20,755 nucleotides of DNA. It comes from a virus. Within the stretch, counting starts at the first letter, position 1. Each line of letters begins with the position of its first letter. The stretch lies in the IMG/VR virus record IMGVR_UViG_3300031566_003166, positions 1 to 20,755 of that record; one strand, 5' to 3'. A model generated the notes under the pieces. It was not told where the DNA came from, ran no database searches, and worked only from the letters and a program-made list of their open reading frames with translations. This document shows, piece after piece, positions 18,368 to 20,755 of this stretch. The translations under genes and the position numbers were made by a program.

Positions 18368-18850
18368 TTGAAAATACTTGACTACACAAAATTAAAACAT
18401 AATAGCACCCCCGTATCCACAAAAAATATATCAGATGCTATAAAACATTTAACCAAAGCATATAATATTAATTACGATGATATCGTTGGTGAGGTGTTTG
18501 ATGAAAAATATAGTACTTATGATATCCCCGTATTGGACGGTATAGGAGGAGCAAATATCAATGGGTTATTTAAAACGGAAGAGATTGCTGTTGCCAAAGT
18601 TCATATCTTAGCAGGAACAAAAATAGAAGCACATGTACATAACGAGGTTGAAATAATAAAAGTATTGTCTGGTTGTGTTGTGGTGTATTTAGGAGCAGAC
18701 GAAATAAAAGAACATATGATATCAGCAGGGGAACTTCTTGTTATTGATAAAAACGTTAAGCATTATACTATTACGGATACCGTAGATTCAGATATATTAT
18801 GTATAACATTGCCAGCTAGTAAAACATATCCAATACAAGGAGATATATAA
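18368..18850 (+). CDS. Cupin-domain protein, 160 aa, TTG start
   Basis: The gene starts with TTG behind a strong AAAGGAG. The C-terminal half (about 74-150) is a single cupin barrel. Motif 1 fits G-x5-H-x-H-x3-E-x6-G exactly (G83, H89, H91, E95, G102). Motif 2 is degenerate at its Pro/Gly positions but keeps G121 and the metal-ligand H132, so all four usual metal ligands are present. The N-terminal 70 residues are polar and not recognised. Cupins of this size include small enzymes, sugar-nucleotide or polyketide-type binding proteins and regulatory sensors; which applies here cannot be told. No signal peptide or DNA-binding helix-turn-helix is visible. It ends in a TAATG overlap with the membrane protein gene and is in the same run as the protease, suggesting co-expression with them. 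Confidence 0.85.
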   Translation: MKILDYTKLKHNSTPVSTKNISDAIKHLTKAYNINYDDIVGEVFDEKYSTYDIPVLDGIGGANINGLFKTEEIAVAKVHILAGTKIEAHVHNEVEIIKVLSGCVVVYLGADEIKEHMISAGELLVIDKNVKHYTITDTVDSDILCITLPASKTYPIQGDI

Positions 18851-19272
18851 TGCCACCTGAAATTCCACTAGACGAAAATAAACAAATTGTTATAACCCTA
18901 GCCTTAATTCAGAAGGCACTTGAAGATTTAAATACGAGAGTAGGGGATCATCATAAGGTTCTGTTCGGAAACGGAAACCCCGAAGAGAGTGTGGTATGGG
19001 TTATCAAAAAATTATCTGAGGTAATGTCTCAATTAGAAAAGAGCATGGCAACATTTTGTAAGATTGATAGTTGTCCAATTGTTATAGAAAGGGTAAAGGA
19101 TTCTAGAGATCGCAATAAAAATCTAATTGAAAATTTATCATGGAAACAATATTTTAAGGTATTTATGATGAAATGGTTTTGGGCAGTGTGTGCGTTTACA
19201 ATAATTGTTGGCATTTTTCATAGACCATTAACTGCCATAATTGAAAATGTCGCAAAGTTTATAGGAAAATAA
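18850..19272 (+). CDS. Small coiled-coil protein with one C-terminal membrane segment (holin-like or membrane-anchored accessory protein), 140 aa
   Basis: The ATG overlaps the cupin stop (TAATG), with AAGGAG at 18837-18842. Residues about 10-65 look helical and partly coiled-coil. They contain DHHKVLFGNGNPEES (33-47), a motif that resembles, from memory, the H-x-x-L-Y/F-G-N-G-x-P signature of small phage membrane proteins sometimes annotated as putative holins. Residues about 104-123 (VFMMKWFWAVCAFTIIVG) are a single hydrophobic helix, followed by a short amphipathic tail. C70 and C75 form a C-x4-C pair. The layout (long soluble helix, then one C-terminal membrane helix) recalls XhlA-type lysis accessory proteins. 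A holin or lysis role is plausible; a scaffold for the protease or another membrane-linked function cannot be excluded. It overlaps the protease gene by one base. Confidence 0.75.
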   Translation: MPPEIPLDENKQIVITLALIQKALEDLNTRVGDHHKVLFGNGNPEESVVWVIKKLSEVMSQLEKSMATFCKIDSCPIVIERVKDSRDRNKNLIENLSWKQYFKVFMMKWFWAVCAFTIIVGIFHRPLTAIIENVAKFIGK

Positions 19273-20755
19273 TGAAAGACAATCCAATTACATCGTTACC
19301 TCCGCATAAATATACTGATGTTATTAGTACATTATCCCAAGTTAAGGGATGGGAAATCAAGCAAACTAATATTCCAAACACATGGAGAGTAACACAGGGA
19401 GAAGATATAACCGTTATGGTTATTGATACTGGGTGGTCTGATCATAATGATCTTGGTGAAAATTGTCAGAAGGGAATATCTACAGTTCCAAATAACAATA
19501 TAGATGATGTTGAAGGCCATGGTTGTGTAGCACCAGAAACATATATACATACTAATTTTTGTGGAATTGAAAAGATAGAAACTCTTTATAATAGAATACC
19601 CATTACTGAACAGTATGATGAAAAAACAGAAAGTTATATTAAAGATGTTCGATCAATGGGTATAAAAACATATTCATTAAACAATGTTACTGGTAAAACA
19701 GAAATAGATAATATACAATTTATACATAAAACACCAATAAATGATAAAATTATAAAAATAGAACTTGCTGGAAATATTAATTATAAATTAACTGCATGGC
19801 ATCCAATATATACATATAACGCAAAACAACATAAGAAATTTGATATTAATAGAAAACGAGCAGATAAATTACAAATTAATGATAGAATGATTTTTGGTAA
19901 AGGAGAATTTGCCGGACATTTAATTAATGATTATTATAGAACATATGGATTAAAATATCGTCGATGTATTAATTGTGGATATAAACATGAATTTAAAAGA
20001 GAAAGAAAATCCGAATGGAAATGTAAACGCTGTCGTAATAAAAAACATATCGATGAAAATAGCAATTATTTAGTAACAGAAGATTTGGCATATTTGTGTG
20101 GTTTGGTATTAACCGATGGGCATATAGGCAATCCAAACAGAAACCAATATAGAATAGAGATAACGTCTACTACACCAGAAATTTTGGAACAGGCAAAACA
20201 ACGGTTTAATAATTTAGGATTTAATACATCATATATAAGACAAGAAAAAAATAAAGCCAATAGATTAATTATAGACAATAAAGAACTACATTCTATTTTT
20301 GTAAATTTAGGCATATTATTTTTTAAAAAAACATATAATCAATCATTACCGGAATTTGTGGGTAAGTCTCCTTATAGTGTGCAGTGTGCATTTATAGCAG
20401 GTGTGATTGATGGTGATGGGTGTATATCTAAAACAACAGGAAAAAATAGAGTAACAGGAGTATCTAAAGTATTTATTGAACAATTTGGTTGTTTGCTAAA
20501 TTCTATTAATATTAGCGCAGGATATCAAATTAGTAAAAATATATGTTGTAGCGGATTTACTAAAACGGATGGTACTAACGCAATAATTTATAATAGTACA
20601 TTTCAATCATTAAATGAAACTATTATTAAATATATGACACACCCTAAAAAGGTAGAAAGAGCATTAAATCAAATAAAAAACAAAAAATGTCAATATAAAG
20701 CTCGTCGTATTAAAAATATTACTAATCAACAATATAATGGTAGTTTTTATGATTT
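19272..20755 (+). CDS. Subtilisin-family (S8) serine protease precursor carrying an intein (3' partial)
   Basis: The ATG overlaps the previous stop (TAATG), with AGGA at 19263-19266. The frame stays open to the window edge (494 full codons). Residues 1-84 resemble the N-terminus of Bacillus-type intracellular subtilisins: no signal peptide, a W-x-x-T-x-G lead-in (W38 to G43), the catalytic-Asp block VMVIDTG (D52) followed by H-x-D-L, then EGHG with the catalytic His at 83. In S8 enzymes this His motif continues as T-H; here an intein begins at C85 instead. The oxyanion Asn, catalytic Ser and the rest of the fold must lie beyond 20755 in the C-extein. The lack of a secretion signal suggests activity in the infected cell or in the virion, perhaps maturing structural proteins or acting at lysis; this is inference. 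The unspliced precursor should be inactive. Confidence 0.88.
   Translation, partial: MKDNPITSLPPHKYTDVISTLSQVKGWEIKQTNIPNTWRVTQGEDITVMVIDTGWSDHNDLGENCQKGISTVPNNNIDDVEGHGCVAPETYIHTNFCGIEKIETLYNRIPITEQYDEKTESYIKDVRSMGIKTYSLNNVTGKTEIDNIQFIHKTPINDKIIKIELAGNINYKLTAWHPIYTYNAKQHKKFDINRKRADKLQINDRMIFGKGEFAGHLINDYYRTYGLKYRRCINCGYKHEFKRERKSEWKCKRCRNKKHIDENSNYLVTEDLAYLCGLVLTDGHIGNPNRNQYRIEITSTTPEILEQAKQRFNNLGFNTSYIRQEKNKANRLIIDNKELHSIFVNLGILFFKKTYNQSLPEFVGKSPYSVQCAFIAGVIDGDGCISKTTGKNRVTGVSKVFIEQFGCLLNSINISAGYQISKNICCSGFTKTDGTNAIIYNSTFQSLNETIIKYMTHPKKVERALNQIKNKKCQYKARRIKNITNQQYNGSFYD
19965..20033 (+). other. Zinc ribbon inserted in the intein
   Basis: The encoded segment has C148-x2-C151 and C167-x2-C170 separated by 15 residues rich in Lys and Arg. 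It lies between the N-terminal splicing domain and the first LAGLIDADG helix. Such a basic four-Cys module is probably an extra DNA-contacting element for the homing endonuclease. Zinc binding is inferred from spacing only. Confidence 0.7.
20085..20420 (+). other. LAGLIDADG (DOD) homing endonuclease core
   Basis: Two dodecapeptide helices, LAYLCGLVLTDG and FIAGVIDGDG, lie about 100 residues apart, the usual spacing of a monomeric two-motif enzyme. Each keeps the acidic residue (Asp of TDG and of DGDG) that binds the catalytic metal, so the nuclease may be active. Its expected target is the intein-free allele of the protease gene at the codons for the catalytic His motif. Confidence 0.88.

Larger units (their letters stand above)
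19524..20755 (+). mobile_element. Intein with LAGLIDADG homing endonuclease and zinc ribbon (C-terminal end outside window)
   Basis: The intein starts at Cys (protease residue 85) directly after Gly-His-Gly. Block A is CVAPETYIHT; block B is GNINYKLTAWHPIYT, with the conserved T90-x-x-H93 (intein numbering). A zinc ribbon CX2C-X15-CX2C lies at 148-170. LAGLIDADG helices are LAYLCGLVLTDGHIG (188-202) and FIAGVIDGDG (290-299). The last visible residues, GSFYD (406-410), look like the start of block F; block G with the terminal His-Asn is beyond the window. The segment has no stop, start or ribosome site of its own and is in frame with the protease, which rules out a free-standing homing endonuclease gene. 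Hand-counted GC is about 26% (322 of 1232 bases) versus about 36% (90 of 252) in the N-extein, a sign of recent transfer. It is a standard class 1 arrangement as far as visible. Confidence 0.92.

Noticed and set aside
19524-20755. Free-standing homing endonuclease gene or group I intron
   Set aside because: The LAGLIDADG segment is in frame with the protease, begins with a Cys at a splice-like junction, has intein blocks A and B and a block F beginning, and has no own start or ribosome site; no intron core was needed to explain it.
1-20755. Diversity-generating retroelement, CRISPR array or tRNA genes
   Set aside because: No reverse transcriptase, template/variable repeat pair, regularly spaced direct repeats or cloverleaf-like sequences were seen; a reverse transcriptase could lie outside the window.

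Overview
The window looks like part of the genome of a large tailed dsDNA phage. All eight genes lie on the plus strand and are packed end to end (TAATG overlaps or gaps under 80 bases). The first five are giant beta-rich proteins built from modules typical of virions: beta-propeller (NHL-like) repeats, PKD/Ig-like domains and a LamG/jelly-roll domain. The DNA is AT-rich (hand counts of about 35% GC near the right end) and several genes have AGGA or AAGGAG Shine-Dalgarno sites. Several segments resemble, from memory only, very large virion structural proteins of big marine myovirus-type phages; no search could be run. The host cannot be named.

Positions 1-18288 form the structural block: five consecutive large proteins (a 5'-truncated one of more than 717 residues, then 1632, 1224, 1106 and 1394 residues). 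Each of the first, third, fourth and fifth carries a clear beta-propeller in a different position. The first also has a Cys/His metal-knuckle, the third a string of PKD domains, and the fourth a LamG domain that seems to be split by a whole propeller. They probably build the baseplate, tail periphery or receptor-binding apparatus, and their near-zero spacing suggests coupled translation.

Positions 18289-20755 are a second cluster. After a 79-base gap come a cupin protein that starts with TTG, a small coiled-coil protein with one C-terminal membrane segment (holin-like in build), and the start of a subtilisin-family (S8) protease resembling bacterial intracellular subtilisins.

The outstanding item is at 19524. 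The protease frame is interrupted immediately after the Gly of its catalytic His motif (Gly-His-Gly) by an in-frame intein. It has a Cys1 splice junction, a TxxH block B, a four-Cys zinc ribbon and two LAGLIDADG helices. The window ends as intein block F begins. The intein is strikingly more AT-rich (about 26% GC by hand count) than the protease segment before it (about 36%), consistent with recent arrival. The protease cannot have its catalytic triad assembled until the intein is spliced out.

No tRNA, rRNA, CRISPR array, insertion sequence or reverse transcriptase was seen.
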